From Actinomadura mexicana (lineage in GTDB: Bacteria > Actinomycetota > Actinomycetes > Streptosporangiales > Streptosporangiaceae): a stretch of DNA of 64,000 bases. The DNA is taken from assembly GCF_900188105.1 (NCBI RefSeq), contig NZ_FZNP01000008.1:370054-434053 (forward strand), in the 5' to 3' direction. The notes under the pieces are model-generated. The model saw only the letters and a list, made by a program, of their open reading frames with translations, made no database searches and was not told the DNA's origin. A program made the translations under genes and the position numbers. Positions 42,747 through 50,686 of the stretch are shown here, one piece after another (the first letter of the stretch is position 1; every line of letters starts with the position of its first letter).

Positions 42747-43934
42747 GTGAACACCGCGAACGAGGCCGAGATCCGCGAGCAGACCACCCAGCGCCTGGAG
42801 AAGGCGATGGGGACCTTCGGCACCGCGGCGCTGACCAGCATGGAGGAGCAGCTCCCCTGGTTCCGGCGCATGCCCGCCGACCAGCGCTCCTGGATCGGCC
42901 TCGTGGCGCAGGCCGGCATCGCCGCGTTCGTGGAGTGGTTCAAGAGCAACGAGCGGAGCCGCCCGGCCATCGCCGGCGAGGTGTTCGGCACCGCGCCCCG
43001 CGAGCTGCTGCGCTCCATCAAGCTCCAGCACACCATCGACATGATCCGCGTCATCATCGACGTGGTGGAGACGCGGCTGGACGAACTGGCCGCGCCCGGC
43101 GGCGAGTCCCAGCTGCGCGAGGCCATCCTGCGCTACACCCGGGACGTGGCGTTCGGCGCCGCCCAGGTCTACGCCCGCGCCGCCGAGACGCGCGCCGCCT
43201 GGGACGCCCGCCTGGAGGCCCTCGTCGTCAACGCCGTGCTGCGCGACGAGGTCGACGACGGCATGCACTCCTGGGCCGCCGCGCTCGGCTGGACGTCCAA
43301 GCCCGTCACCGTCATCGCCGGCTTCACCCCGGAGGACGAGGAGCCCGAGGTCACCATCGACCAGATGCAGCTGGCCGCGCGCCGCGCCCGCGCCGACGTG
43401 CTGGCCGGCGTCCAGGGGCACCGGGTCATCGTCATCGTGGGCGGCGACACCGACCCCATGGAGGCCGCCCGCCCGATCGCCGCCAAGTGCGGGCCCGGCC
43501 CGGTCGTCGTCGGCCCGCAGGTCGCCGACCTCTACGAGTCCACGATGTCCGCCCGCGCCGCCGTCGCCGGCCTGCGCGCCGCCGCCGGCTGGCCGGACGC
43601 GCCCCGTCCCGTCCCCGCCGCCGAGCTCCTCCCCGAGCGCGCCCTCGACGGCGACGACGAGGCGCGCCGCTACCTGGTGGAGAGTGTCTACAACCCGATG
43701 CTCGCCGCCGGCGCCCCGCTCCTGGACACGCTCACCACCTACCTCGAACAGGGCTCGTCCCTGGAGGCCACCGCCCGGCTCCTGTTCGTCCACCCCAACA
43801 CCGTCCGCTACCGGCTCCGCCGCGTCGCGGAGCTGACCGGCCTGGCCCCCACCGACGGCCGCAACGCCTTCACCCTCCGGATCGCCCTGGTCCTCGGCCG
43901 ATTCCACTCCCGCGCCGCCAGGACGACCGGGTAG
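42747..43934 (+). CDS. fasR: FasR-like activator of the fatty-acid synthase operon
   Basis: 395 residues from GTG (an earlier GTG at 42726 exists; AAGG abuts the chosen start closely). The C-terminal PucR-type HTH_30 domain (about 335-390: LLDTLTTYLEQGSSLEATARL, HPNTVRYRLRRVAELTGL) and the GGDEF-related middle region match the Streptomyces FasR group. It sits directly upstream of fabD, where FasR activates fabDHPF transcription. A TTGTA-N7-TACAA dyad lies between the two genes and may be its site. Confidence 0.85.
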   Translation: MNTANEAEIREQTTQRLEKAMGTFGTAALTSMEEQLPWFRRMPADQRSWIGLVAQAGIAAFVEWFKSNERSRPAIAGEVFGTAPRELLRSIKLQHTIDMIRVIIDVVETRLDELAAPGGESQLREAILRYTRDVAFGAAQVYARAAETRAAWDARLEALVVNAVLRDEVDDGMHSWAAALGWTSKPVTVIAGFTPEDEEPEVTIDQMQLAARRARADVLAGVQGHRVIVIVGGDTDPMEAARPIAAKCGPGPVVVGPQVADLYESTMSARAAVAGLRAAAGWPDAPRPVPAAELLPERALDGDDEARRYLVESVYNPMLAAGAPLLDTLTTYLEQGSSLEATARLLFVHPNTVRYRLRRVAELTGLAPTDGRNAFTLRIALVLGRFHSRAARTTG

Positions 43935-44006
43935 TCAGGACGGCGGGCAGTGAGGAGCGTCGCACCGAGGGTCCCAGCCGGGGCTACAGGCGCCCACCAG
44001 GGTTTC

Positions 44007-44023
44007 TTGTAGGGGTCGTACAA
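44007..44023. promoter_or_regulatory. TTGTA-N7-TACAA dyad before fabD
   Basis: A perfect 5-bp inverted repeat with 7-bp spacer at 44007-44023, within a longer GGTTT...AAACC framing (44001-44026). It lies 69 bases before the fabD GTG and is the only low-GC element of the 157-bp gap. Position suits a FasR-type operator; assignment is inferred. Confidence 0.45.
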
Positions 44024-44091
44024 ACCGCCAAGACCAAACTTCGTCGTGATCGGCATCGTGGGCGCGGGCACTTGCAGGCAGGCTGGACGCT

Positions 44092-45021
44092 GTGATTCTC
44101 CTCGCATCGCCCGGCCAGGGCGCCCAGACCCCCGGCTTCCTGCAGCCATGGCTAGAGAAACCCGGTGTCGCCGACCGGTTCGCCTGGTGGTCGGCGGTCA
44201 CGGGTCTGGACCTGGTCCGGTACGGGACGTCCGCGGACGCCGAGGAGATCCGTGACACCGCGGTCGCGCAGCCGCTGCTGGTCGCCGCCGCGATCGCCGC
44301 GTCCGAGTCCCTCTACGACGGCGCCCCGGGCGGGAGGACCGGGCCGGACGCCGTCGCCGGCCACAGCGTCGGCGAGCTCGCCGCCGCCGCGATCGCCGGG
44401 GTGCTGAGCCCCGAGGCCGCGCTGGTCCTGGTCCGGGAGCGGGGCCGGGCGATGGCCGAGGCCGCCGCCGTCACCGAGACCGGCATGACGGCCGTGCTCG
44501 GCGGCGAGGCCGACGAGGTGCTCGCCGCGATCGACAAGCACGGCCTCACCCCCGCCAACGTCAACGGCGCAGGCCAGATCGTCGCCGCCGGGACGACCGA
44601 GCGGCTCGCGAAGTTCGCCGACGAGCCGCCCCCCAAGGCGCGCCTGCGGCCGCTGTCGGTCGCGGGGGCCTTCCACACCGAGCACATGGAGCCCGCCGTC
44701 GGCGTCCTGCGCCGCCTCGCGGCCGGCGTGCCCGTCGCCGACCCGCGCTCGAAGCTGCTCCAGAACCGCGACGGCGCCGTCGTCGAGAGCGGCCGCGACT
44801 TCGTCGCCCGGCTCGTCGAGCAGGTCAGCGCCCCCGTCCGCTGGGACGCGTGCATGGCGACCATGCGCGAGCTCGGCGTCACCGGGATCATCGAGCTGCC
44901 GCCCGCCGGGACGCTCACCGGCCTGGCCCGGCGCGAGCTGAAGGGCATCGAGCTGGTCGCCCTCAAGACCCCCGCCGATCTGGACAAGGCCCGCGAGCTG
45001 ATCGAGGCGGACGCGTCATGA
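44092..45021 (+). CDS. fabD: Malonyl-CoA:ACP malonyltransferase
   Basis: 309 residues. Transfers malonyl from CoA to acyl carrier protein, priming type II fatty-acid synthesis. Nucleophile Ser92 in AGHSVGELAAAA, LASPGQGAQTPGF N-terminal motif, and His in VAGAFHTEHMEPA. The GTG start is followed by ATT CTC CTC and lacks a strong ribosome-binding site. Overlaps fabH by four bases (ATGA). Confidence 0.95.
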   Translation: MILLASPGQGAQTPGFLQPWLEKPGVADRFAWWSAVTGLDLVRYGTSADAEEIRDTAVAQPLLVAAAIAASESLYDGAPGGRTGPDAVAGHSVGELAAAAIAGVLSPEAALVLVRERGRAMAEAAAVTETGMTAVLGGEADEVLAAIDKHGLTPANVNGAGQIVAAGTTERLAKFADEPPPKARLRPLSVAGAFHTEHMEPAVGVLRRLAAGVPVADPRSKLLQNRDGAVVESGRDFVARLVEQVSAPVRWDACMATMRELGVTGIIELPPAGTLTGLARRELKGIELVALKTPADLDKARELIEADAS

Positions 45022-45986
45022 CCACCGCGCTCACCATCCCCGAGGCGGCGCCCGGCGCCCGCATCCTGGCCTTCGGCGACTACCGCCCCGCCCGCATCGT
45101 CACCAACGACGACCTCGCGCGGACCGTCGACACCAACGACGAGTGGATCCGCAGCCGCGTCGGGATCACCGAGCGGCGCATCGCCGGCGACGACGAGGGC
45201 ATCGTCGAGCTCGGCGCGCACGCCGCCGGCAAGGCGCTGGCGGGCAGCGGCCTCGCCCCCTCCGACATCGACCTGGTGATCCTCGCGACCTGCTCCGCGG
45301 AGACGCCGATGCCGGGCCACGCCGCGCAGATCGCGCACCGCCTCGGCATCGAGGCGCCCGGCGCGTTCGACCTCAACGCCGCCTGCGCCGGCTTCTGCTA
45401 CGCGCTCGCCACCGCCAGCGCCGCCGTCCGGGCCGGCAGCGCCCGCAACGCGCTGGTCATCGGCGCCGAGAAGATGTCCCAGTGGATCGACTGGACCGAC
45501 CGCTCCACCTGCATCATCTTCGCCGACGGTGCGGGCGCGGCGGTCGTCACGGCCAGCGAGACCCCCGGCATCGGCCCCGTCGTGTGGGGCAGCGCCGGCG
45601 ACAAGTACGACAAGATCATCATCGATGACCGCAACTCGTTCATCCGGCAGGAGGGGCAGGCGGTGTTCCGCTGGGCCACCACCGCCATCGCGCCGATCGC
45701 GATCCAGGCGTGCGAGCGGGCCGGGATCAAGCCCGAAGAGCTGGCCGCGGTCGTCCCGCACCAGGCCAACCTGCGGATCATCGAGGCCATCGCCCGCAAG
45801 GTGAAGGCGTCCAACGCCGTCGTGGCCGACGACATCAAGCAGTCCGGCAACACCTCGGGCGCCTCGATCCCGCTGGCGCTGTCCCGAATGATCGAGCGCG
45901 GCGACGTGCCGTCCGGTGCCCCGGCCCTGCTGGTCGGATTCGGTGCCGGGCTGTCCTACGCTGCCCAAGTCATCCAGATCCCGTAG
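45018..45986 (+). CDS. fabH: 3-oxoacyl-ACP synthase III
   Basis: 322 residues. Condenses acyl-CoA (in actinobacteria often branched) with malonyl-ACP to initiate chains. Active-site Cys123 in LNAACAGFCYAL, His in VPHQANLRI, Asn in KQSGNTSGAS: the complete FabH triad. Overlaps fabD; acpP follows after 56 bases. Confidence 0.96.
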   Translation: MTTALTIPEAAPGARILAFGDYRPARIVTNDDLARTVDTNDEWIRSRVGITERRIAGDDEGIVELGAHAAGKALAGSGLAPSDIDLVILATCSAETPMPGHAAQIAHRLGIEAPGAFDLNAACAGFCYALATASAAVRAGSARNALVIGAEKMSQWIDWTDRSTCIIFADGAGAAVVTASETPGIGPVVWGSAGDKYDKIIIDDRNSFIRQEGQAVFRWATTAIAPIAIQACERAGIKPEELAAVVPHQANLRIIEAIARKVKASNAVVADDIKQSGNTSGASIPLALSRMIERGDVPSGAPALLVGFGAGLSYAAQVIQIP

Positions 45987-46042
45987 GCCGTCACGCCTGC
46001 TCGCAGGCTCTGGACCAACCCACCGAAGGAGAACCCAGGAAC

Positions 46043-46294
46043 ATGAAAGTCGCCACCGAACAGGAGATTCTGGACGGCCTCGCCGAGATCATCGATGAGA
46101 TCGTCGGCATCGACAAGTCCGAGGTGACCCCGGAGAAGAACTTCATCGACGACCTCGACATCGACTCGCTGTCGATGGTGGAGATCGCGGTGGCCGCCCA
46201 GGACAAGTTCGGCGTCGAGATCCCCGACGACGAGCTGCGCAACCTGAAGACGGTCAAGGACGTCATCAACTTCGTCCAGAACCTGCAGAGCTGA
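46043..46294 (+). CDS. acpP: Acyl carrier protein
   Basis: 83 residues, acidic. Phosphopantetheine attachment at Ser42 in DLDIDSLSMVEIA. Typical helices follow (QEILDGLAEIIDEIVGI, DDELRNLKTVKDVINF). It carries acyl intermediates in fatty-acid synthesis. A strong hairpin lies 9 bases after its stop, before fabF. Confidence 0.96.
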   Translation: MKVATEQEILDGLAEIIDEIVGIDKSEVTPEKNFIDDLDIDSLSMVEIAVAAQDKFGVEIPDDELRNLKTVKDVINFVQNLQS

Positions 46295-46303
46295 GCCGCG
46301 GGA

Positions 46304-46335
46304 GGGCGCGCCGCCACCCGGGAGGCGGCGCGCCC
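46304..46335 (+). terminator. Intra-operon hairpin between acpP and fabF
   Basis: Perfect 12-bp stem GGGCGCGCCGCC / GGCGGCGCGCCC (46304-46315, 46324-46335) with 8-base loop, then TTCCTCC. It could partly terminate after acpP, making more carrier protein than synthase, or protect acpP mRNA 3' ends. Confidence 0.6.
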
Positions 46336-46372
46336 TTCCTCCTCCCCTCACAGTCCGCAAGGAGCACGCACT

Positions 46373-47680
46373 ATGAGCAAGAGCCAGACCAGGGTCGTGG
46401 TGACCGGTCTCGGTGCAACGACCCCACTCGGCGGCGACATGCCGTCGACCTGGTCCGCCCTGCTCGCCGGCGAGTCCGGTATCCGCAAGCTGGACTGGGA
46501 GGGGGTCGAGGATCTGCCGGTCCGGTTCGCCGCGACGTTGAAGGTCGACCCGTCCGAGGTGATGCCGAAGCAGAACCTGCGCCGGCTCGACCGCAACCAG
46601 GCGATCGCCCTGATCGCCGCGCGCGAGGCGTGGACGTCCGCCGGGTTCGCCGCGGCGACGGGGGGCAAGCCCCAGAAGGGCATGGACCGCGCCGGCGTCG
46701 ACGGCGGCTTCACCGTCGACGGGGAGCGCCTCGGCGTGGTGCTGTCCAGCGGCATCGGCGGCCTGCACACCGCCCTCAACAGCTACGACGTCTTCCGCGA
46801 GAAGGGCTGGTCGCGGGTCTCGCCCTTCACCGTCCCGATGCTGATGCCGAACGGCGCCTCCGGGCACGTCGGCATCGAGTTCGGCGCGATGGCGGGCTCG
46901 CACGCCCTGGTCAGCGCCTGCGCGTCCAGCGGCGAGGCCGTCGGGTACGCCATCGACATGATCCGCGCGGGCCGCGCCGACGTGGTGATCTGCGGTGGCA
47001 CCGAGTCGTGCATACACCCCCTGCAGATGGCCTCGTTCGGGGCGATGCGGGCGATGTCGACCCGCAACGAGGAGCCGGCGCGCGCGTCCCGGCCCTACGA
47101 CAAGAACCGCGACGGCTTCGTGCTCGGCGAGGGCGCCGCCGTGATGATCCTCGAATCGGAGGAGCACGCCCGCGCGCGGGGGGCGAACATCCACGGCATC
47201 GCGGCCGGCTGCGGCTACTCCGGCGACGCCTACGACATCGTGCTGCCCGACCCGTCCGGCGCCGGTCAGGCCAAGGCGATGCAGCGGGCCCTCAAGGACG
47301 CGGGACTGGAACCCGGCGACCTCGTCCACATCAACGCGCACGCGACCTCCACACCCGCCGGCGACGTCGCGGAGCTCGCCTCCATCAAGGCGGGGCTCGG
47401 CGAGGAGGCCGCGCGCCAGGTGGTCGTCACCGCGACCAAGTCGATGACCGGGCACCTGCTCGGCGGCGCCGGCGCCCTTGAGTCGATCTTCACGGTCCTC
47501 GCGCTCAAGGAGGGCCTCGTCCCGTTCGTGGCCAACCTGGAGGACCTCGACGACGAGGTCGACCTCGACATCGCGCGGGACGAGCCGCGCAAGCTCCCGG
47601 ACGGCCCGGCCGCGGCGCTCAACAACTCGTTCGGATTCGGCGGCCACAACGTGTCGGTCGCCTTCCAGCGCGCTCTCTGA
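46373..47680 (+). CDS. fabF: 3-oxoacyl-ACP synthase II
   Basis: 435 residues. Elongating condensing enzyme of type II fatty-acid synthesis. Active-site Cys183 in VSACASSGEAVGYAI, His pair in INAHATSTPAGD and TGHLLGGAGALE, GFGGHNVSV at the end. A stretch (about 95-112, ATGGKPQKGMDRAGVDGG) is an insertion relative to E. coli FabF but usual in actinomycetes. Ends the fab operon; followed by a terminator hairpin. Confidence 0.95.
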   Translation: MSKSQTRVVVTGLGATTPLGGDMPSTWSALLAGESGIRKLDWEGVEDLPVRFAATLKVDPSEVMPKQNLRRLDRNQAIALIAAREAWTSAGFAAATGGKPQKGMDRAGVDGGFTVDGERLGVVLSSGIGGLHTALNSYDVFREKGWSRVSPFTVPMLMPNGASGHVGIEFGAMAGSHALVSACASSGEAVGYAIDMIRAGRADVVICGGTESCIHPLQMASFGAMRAMSTRNEEPARASRPYDKNRDGFVLGEGAAVMILESEEHARARGANIHGIAAGCGYSGDAYDIVLPDPSGAGQAKAMQRALKDAGLEPGDLVHINAHATSTPAGDVAELASIKAGLGEEAARQVVVTATKSMTGHLLGGAGALESIFTVLALKEGLVPFVANLEDLDDEVDLDIARDEPRKLPDGPAAALNNSFGFGGHNVSVAFQRAL

Positions 47681-47694
47681 CCGTCCTCGTGCAG

Positions 47695-47725
47695 CGGCCC
47701 GGCCGGGTTCCCCCCCGCCGGGCCG
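47695..47725. terminator. Terminator between fabF and convergent phosphatase gene
   Basis: 9-bp stem CGGCCCGGC / GCCGGGCCG (47695-47703, 47717-47725) with a 13-base C-rich loop in the 87-bp convergent gap. A second GC-rich dyad follows at about 47730-47760. Confidence 0.55.
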
Positions 47726-47767
47726 TTCGCGCGTGCGCAGGTCCCCCGCGCGTGCGCGCCCGTCCCG

Positions 47768-48925
47768 TCACGGGACCCTGAGGGTGACGAGCGCGATGTC
47801 GTCGCGCGGCACGCCGTACTGGAAACCGAGGACGCGGTCGACGATGCGGCCGGTGATGGCCTCGGCGTCGAGGGCGCGCACGTCGGACAGCAGGCCGGCG
47901 AGCCGGTCCTCACCGAAGAACTCCCGGCCGCGGCGCGCCTCGCTGACGCCGTCGGTGAAGAAGAGGACGGCGTCGCCGGACCGCAGCTCCACGGCCTCGT
48001 CGGCCAGCACCACGTCGTCGAGCAGGCCGAGCAGGTCGCCGGGGCGGCCGATGGTCCGCACCTCACCGGCGGGGGTGGCCAGAAGCGGTGCGGGATGCCC
48101 GCCGAGCGAGACGGTCAGAAGCGGCCCGCCGCCGGGGCCGCACTCGATGCCGGCGAAGACGGCGGTACAGAACCGTTCCGCGCCATGGCTCAGCAGGGAC
48201 GAGTTCAGCTTCCGGAGGACGTCGGCGGGCGACTCGGCCTCCGTGGCGACCGCCCGCACCGTGTACCGCGCCAGGCTCGTCACCACCGCGGCCCCGACCC
48301 CCTTGCCGCGCACGTCCCCCAGCACCAGCCCCCACCGGGCGGGAGAGATCTCGAACAGGTCGTAGAAGTCCCCTCCCACCTCGTCGCCGGCCCCGGCCGG
48401 GCGGTAGGCGCCGCCCACCTCCAGGCCGGGCACGGACGGCAGCGCGGGTGGGATGAAGCTGCTCTGGAGGGTCTCGGCGAGCTGCCGGGCGCGCGCCTCC
48501 GACTCCCGCGCGCGCCGATGGGCGTGCAGGAGCTCCCGCTCGTACTCCCGGCGGTCGGTGGCGCGGAAGACGCAGACCCGGACCGCGGCGGGCCCGCCCG
48601 GCTCCTCCGGGCGCAGCGTCGAGTTGACCAGCACGGGCAGCCGCTCGCCGTCGGCGCACCTCAGGTCGACCGCGATCTCGCGGACCTCGCCCTGCATGGT
48701 CAGCAGCGGCTGGACGTGCGTCTCGTAGTAGATCCGGTCCCCGACGGGGAGCAGCCCCTGGAAGCGCGTGCCGTCCAGCAGCTCTTCGGCGCGGTAGCCC
48801 GTCCAGTCCAGGAACGTCCGGTTGACCCTGGTGATCGTGCCGGGAGGACGCAAAGACAGGTAGCCGCACGGCGCGTGCTCGTAGAGGTCCCGCAGGCGGG
48901 CGAGTTCGTCATCCGTGCCGGACAT
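47768..48925 (-). CDS. PAS-PP2C serine phosphatase (RsbP-like)
   Basis: 385 residues from MSGTDDE. A PAS domain (about 10-125, YEHAPCGYLSLRPPGTITRVNRTFLDWTGY), a coiled-coil linker (about 130-160, REYERELLHAHRRARESEARARQLAETLQ) and a SpoIIE-type PP2C domain (about 170-385, AYRPAGAGDEVGGDFYDLFE, VLGDVRGKGVGAA, FFTDGVSEAR, RDDIALVTLRV). This is the RsbP layout: it dephosphorylates an anti-anti-sigma factor to release a stress sigma factor. It overlaps the upstream hydrolase gene, matching the RsbQ-RsbP pair of Bacillus subtilis, where the hydrolase is required for phosphatase activity. No cognate anti-sigma genes lie in the window. Confidence 0.88.
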   Translation of the reverse strand: MSGTDDELARLRDLYEHAPCGYLSLRPPGTITRVNRTFLDWTGYRAEELLDGTRFQGLLPVGDRIYYETHVQPLLTMQGEVREIAVDLRCADGERLPVLVNSTLRPEEPGGPAAVRVCVFRATDRREYERELLHAHRRARESEARARQLAETLQSSFIPPALPSVPGLEVGGAYRPAGAGDEVGGDFYDLFEISPARWGLVLGDVRGKGVGAAVVTSLARYTVRAVATEAESPADVLRKLNSSLLSHGAERFCTAVFAGIECGPGGGPLLTVSLGGHPAPLLATPAGEVRTIGRPGDLLGLLDDVVLADEAVELRSGDAVLFFTDGVSEARRGREFFGEDRLAGLLSDVRALDAEAITGRIVDRVLGFQYGVPRDDIALVTLRVP

Positions 48926-49736
48926 CGGGGCCACCCGGGCCCTTCTCCAGAAAGGTCCTGATCGCCGCGATCGTCTCCTCGGGCGCGCTCAGGATGGGGC
49001 AGTGCCCGGTCGCCCGCAGCCGCACCAGCTCGCTTCCGGGGATGGAGCGGTGCACGTAGTCCCCCACCGCCTCCGGGGCGATGATGTCCTCCGAGCACTG
49101 CAGGAGAAGTGCCGGGACGCTCAGCCCGGGCAGGTCGGCCCGGTTGTCGGACAGGAAGGTCACGCGTGCGAACTGCCGCGCGATGTCGGGGTCGGTACGG
49201 CAGAAGGCATTGGTCAGCTCCCGGCCCAGCTCGGGCCGTTCCGGATTCCCCATGATCAGCGGCGCCATCTGGCTGGACCAGCCGAGGTAGTTGCTCTCCA
49301 GCGACTCCAGGAGCTCGGCGATGTCGGCGCCGGTGAACCCGCCGACGTAGTCCCCCTCGTCGACGTAGCGGGGAGAGGGGCCGACCAGCACGAGGCGGGC
49401 GAAGCGATGCGGCTCCCGATTGGCCGCCAGCACCCCGATCATCGCGCTGACGGAGTGCCCGACGAAGATCACATCGTGCAGGTCCAGTTCATGGACGATG
49501 TCCAGCACGTCCTCGGCGTAGGCGTCCAGGGCGCCGTACCGTTCGGCCGAGTAGGCCGCCAGATCCGAGTTCCCCATCCCGACGTGGTCGAAGAGGATGA
49601 CCCGGTAGTCGGGCTCGAAGGCCGGCGCGGTGAGCCGCCACATCGCCTGGTCGCAGCCGAACCCGTGCGCGAACATCATGGGCTGCTCTGACCGTTGTCC
49701 CAGGTCATGAACATTATTGCGGGTCAGAACGGTCAT
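48909..49736 (-). CDS. RsbQ/KAI2-like alpha/beta hydrolase
   Basis: 275 residues, close to the 269 of B. subtilis RsbQ. Nucleophile Ser96 in FVGHSVSAMIGVLAA, Asp in QCSEDIIAP and His in ATGHCPILSAPEE; the N-terminal FAHGFGCDQAMWR and FDHVGMGNSDLA match the RsbQ/karrikin-receptor (KAI2) family, which bind and slowly hydrolyse a small ligand. It overlaps the PAS-phosphatase gene by 17 bases, indicating coupled translation and joint function in energy or starvation signalling. No signal peptide. Confidence 0.9.
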   Translation of the reverse strand: MTVLTRNNVHDLGQRSEQPMMFAHGFGCDQAMWRLTAPAFEPDYRVILFDHVGMGNSDLAAYSAERYGALDAYAEDVLDIVHELDLHDVIFVGHSVSAMIGVLAANREPHRFARLVLVGPSPRYVDEGDYVGGFTGADIAELLESLESNYLGWSSQMAPLIMGNPERPELGRELTNAFCRTDPDIARQFARVTFLSDNRADLPGLSVPALLLQCSEDIIAPEAVGDYVHRSIPGSELVRLRATGHCPILSAPEETIAAIRTFLEKGPGGPDVRHG

Positions 49737-49812
49737 TTTTCCAGCCTGCCCCGGGGTCCGCGCCTCCACACCTCCCGGGTCGGCCGACGGCGGGCATGAC
49801 CGCCTTACCGCA

Positions 49813-49848
49813 GCGGAGCGTGCGAGTTGCGGGACGGGCACGCTCCGC
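49813..49848 (-). terminator. Terminator of the DUF3145 gene
   Basis: Perfect 11-bp stem (GCGGAGCGTGC / GCACGCTCCGC; 49813-49823 and 49838-49848) with a 14-base loop, 13 bases after the DUF3145 stop on the minus strand. Confidence 0.6.
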
Positions 49849-49861
49849 GTCGGCCGGTCCG

Positions 49862-50356
49862 TCAGACGGCGGCGTGCAGCCAGCGGACGGGGGCGCCGTC
49901 GCCGGCCCTGCGGAAGGGCTCCAGCTCGTTGTCCCACGGCGTGCCGAGCAGCCGGTCGAGCTCCTGCTCCAGGGCGGTCTTGCCGACGGCGGCGTTCGCC
50001 ATCACCGCGCGGAGCCGGTCCTCGGGGATCATGATGTCGCCGCTGGCGCCGATGACCCCGGTGAACACCCCGAGGGTCGGGGTGAAGCTGAAGCGGACGC
50101 CGTCGGTTCCGGGCGTCGGATCCTCGGTGGCCTCGAACCGCACCAGTTTCCAGTTGCGCAGCGCGGAGGTGATGCCCGCGGCGGTACCGGGCTTCCCCTC
50201 CCAATGCAGCTCGGCGCGCAGCGTTCCGGGCGCGGCCGGCTGATCTGCCCACTCAAGGGAAACGGGCACCCCGAGAACACCTGCGGCGGCCCACTCGATG
50301 TGCGGGCTCAGCGCAGGTGGCGCGGAGTGGACGTAAAAAACGCCACGTGCGGTCAC
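49862..50356 (-). CDS. DUF3145 family protein
   Basis: 164 residues. Full-length match in pattern to the actinobacterial DUF3145 family (GVFYVHSAPPALSPHIEWA at the N-terminus, KLVRFEATEDPTPGTDGVRF in the middle, LLGTPWDNELEPFRRAGDG near the end). No motif reveals function. In Streptomyces the family is encoded next to the fab genes, as here, so a link with fatty-acid synthesis is plausible. Divergent from the S8 protease gene. Confidence 0.88.
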   Translation of the reverse strand: MTARGVFYVHSAPPALSPHIEWAAAGVLGVPVSLEWADQPAAPGTLRAELHWEGKPGTAAGITSALRNWKLVRFEATEDPTPGTDGVRFSFTPTLGVFTGVIGASGDIMIPEDRLRAVMANAAVGKTALEQELDRLLGTPWDNELEPFRRAGDGAPVRWLHAAV

Positions 50357-50686
50357 CGGACCTCCTGGATCTGTACCGAGGCTCGTCTTCCCCTACGGCC
50401 TCGTACGTCCCAAGTCGGCGTCCGCGTCCCTCATTGTGCATCATCGGCCGGAGTCGCACCACCGCGAGTTCGCAGTTTGTTGAACGCTTGAACACAGGAT
50501 GCACATCGTTCACCCGGCGCCTCCGGCAAGATCCACTATTGCGAAGGAAGGAGAGGTGTGCGCCCGCCGCGGAGTGAGACTCGTCACGGAGCCGTCATCG
50601 GCCCGCGTTCCGCCCGTTTCCCGGCACGGAGCGTCATCATTCCGGCACGATGAGCGAAAGGGTCGGTTCGGCGGAGGCGATGCTCG
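50357..50686. other. 330-bp divergent region between DUF3145 and the protease module
   Basis: No gene supported. It contains a quasi-palindrome TGTTGAACGCTTGAACA (50478-50494; one mismatch per arm), and an AGGAAGGAGAGG sequence near 50538 that resembles a ribosome-binding site but leads only to a short frame. The module promoter is probably here. Confidence 0.4.

Noticed and set aside
43935..47680. Type II polyketide or other secondary-metabolite cluster
   Set aside because: fabD-fabH-acpP-fabF with FasR is the primary fatty-acid operon; there is no chain-length factor, cyclase or aromatase.
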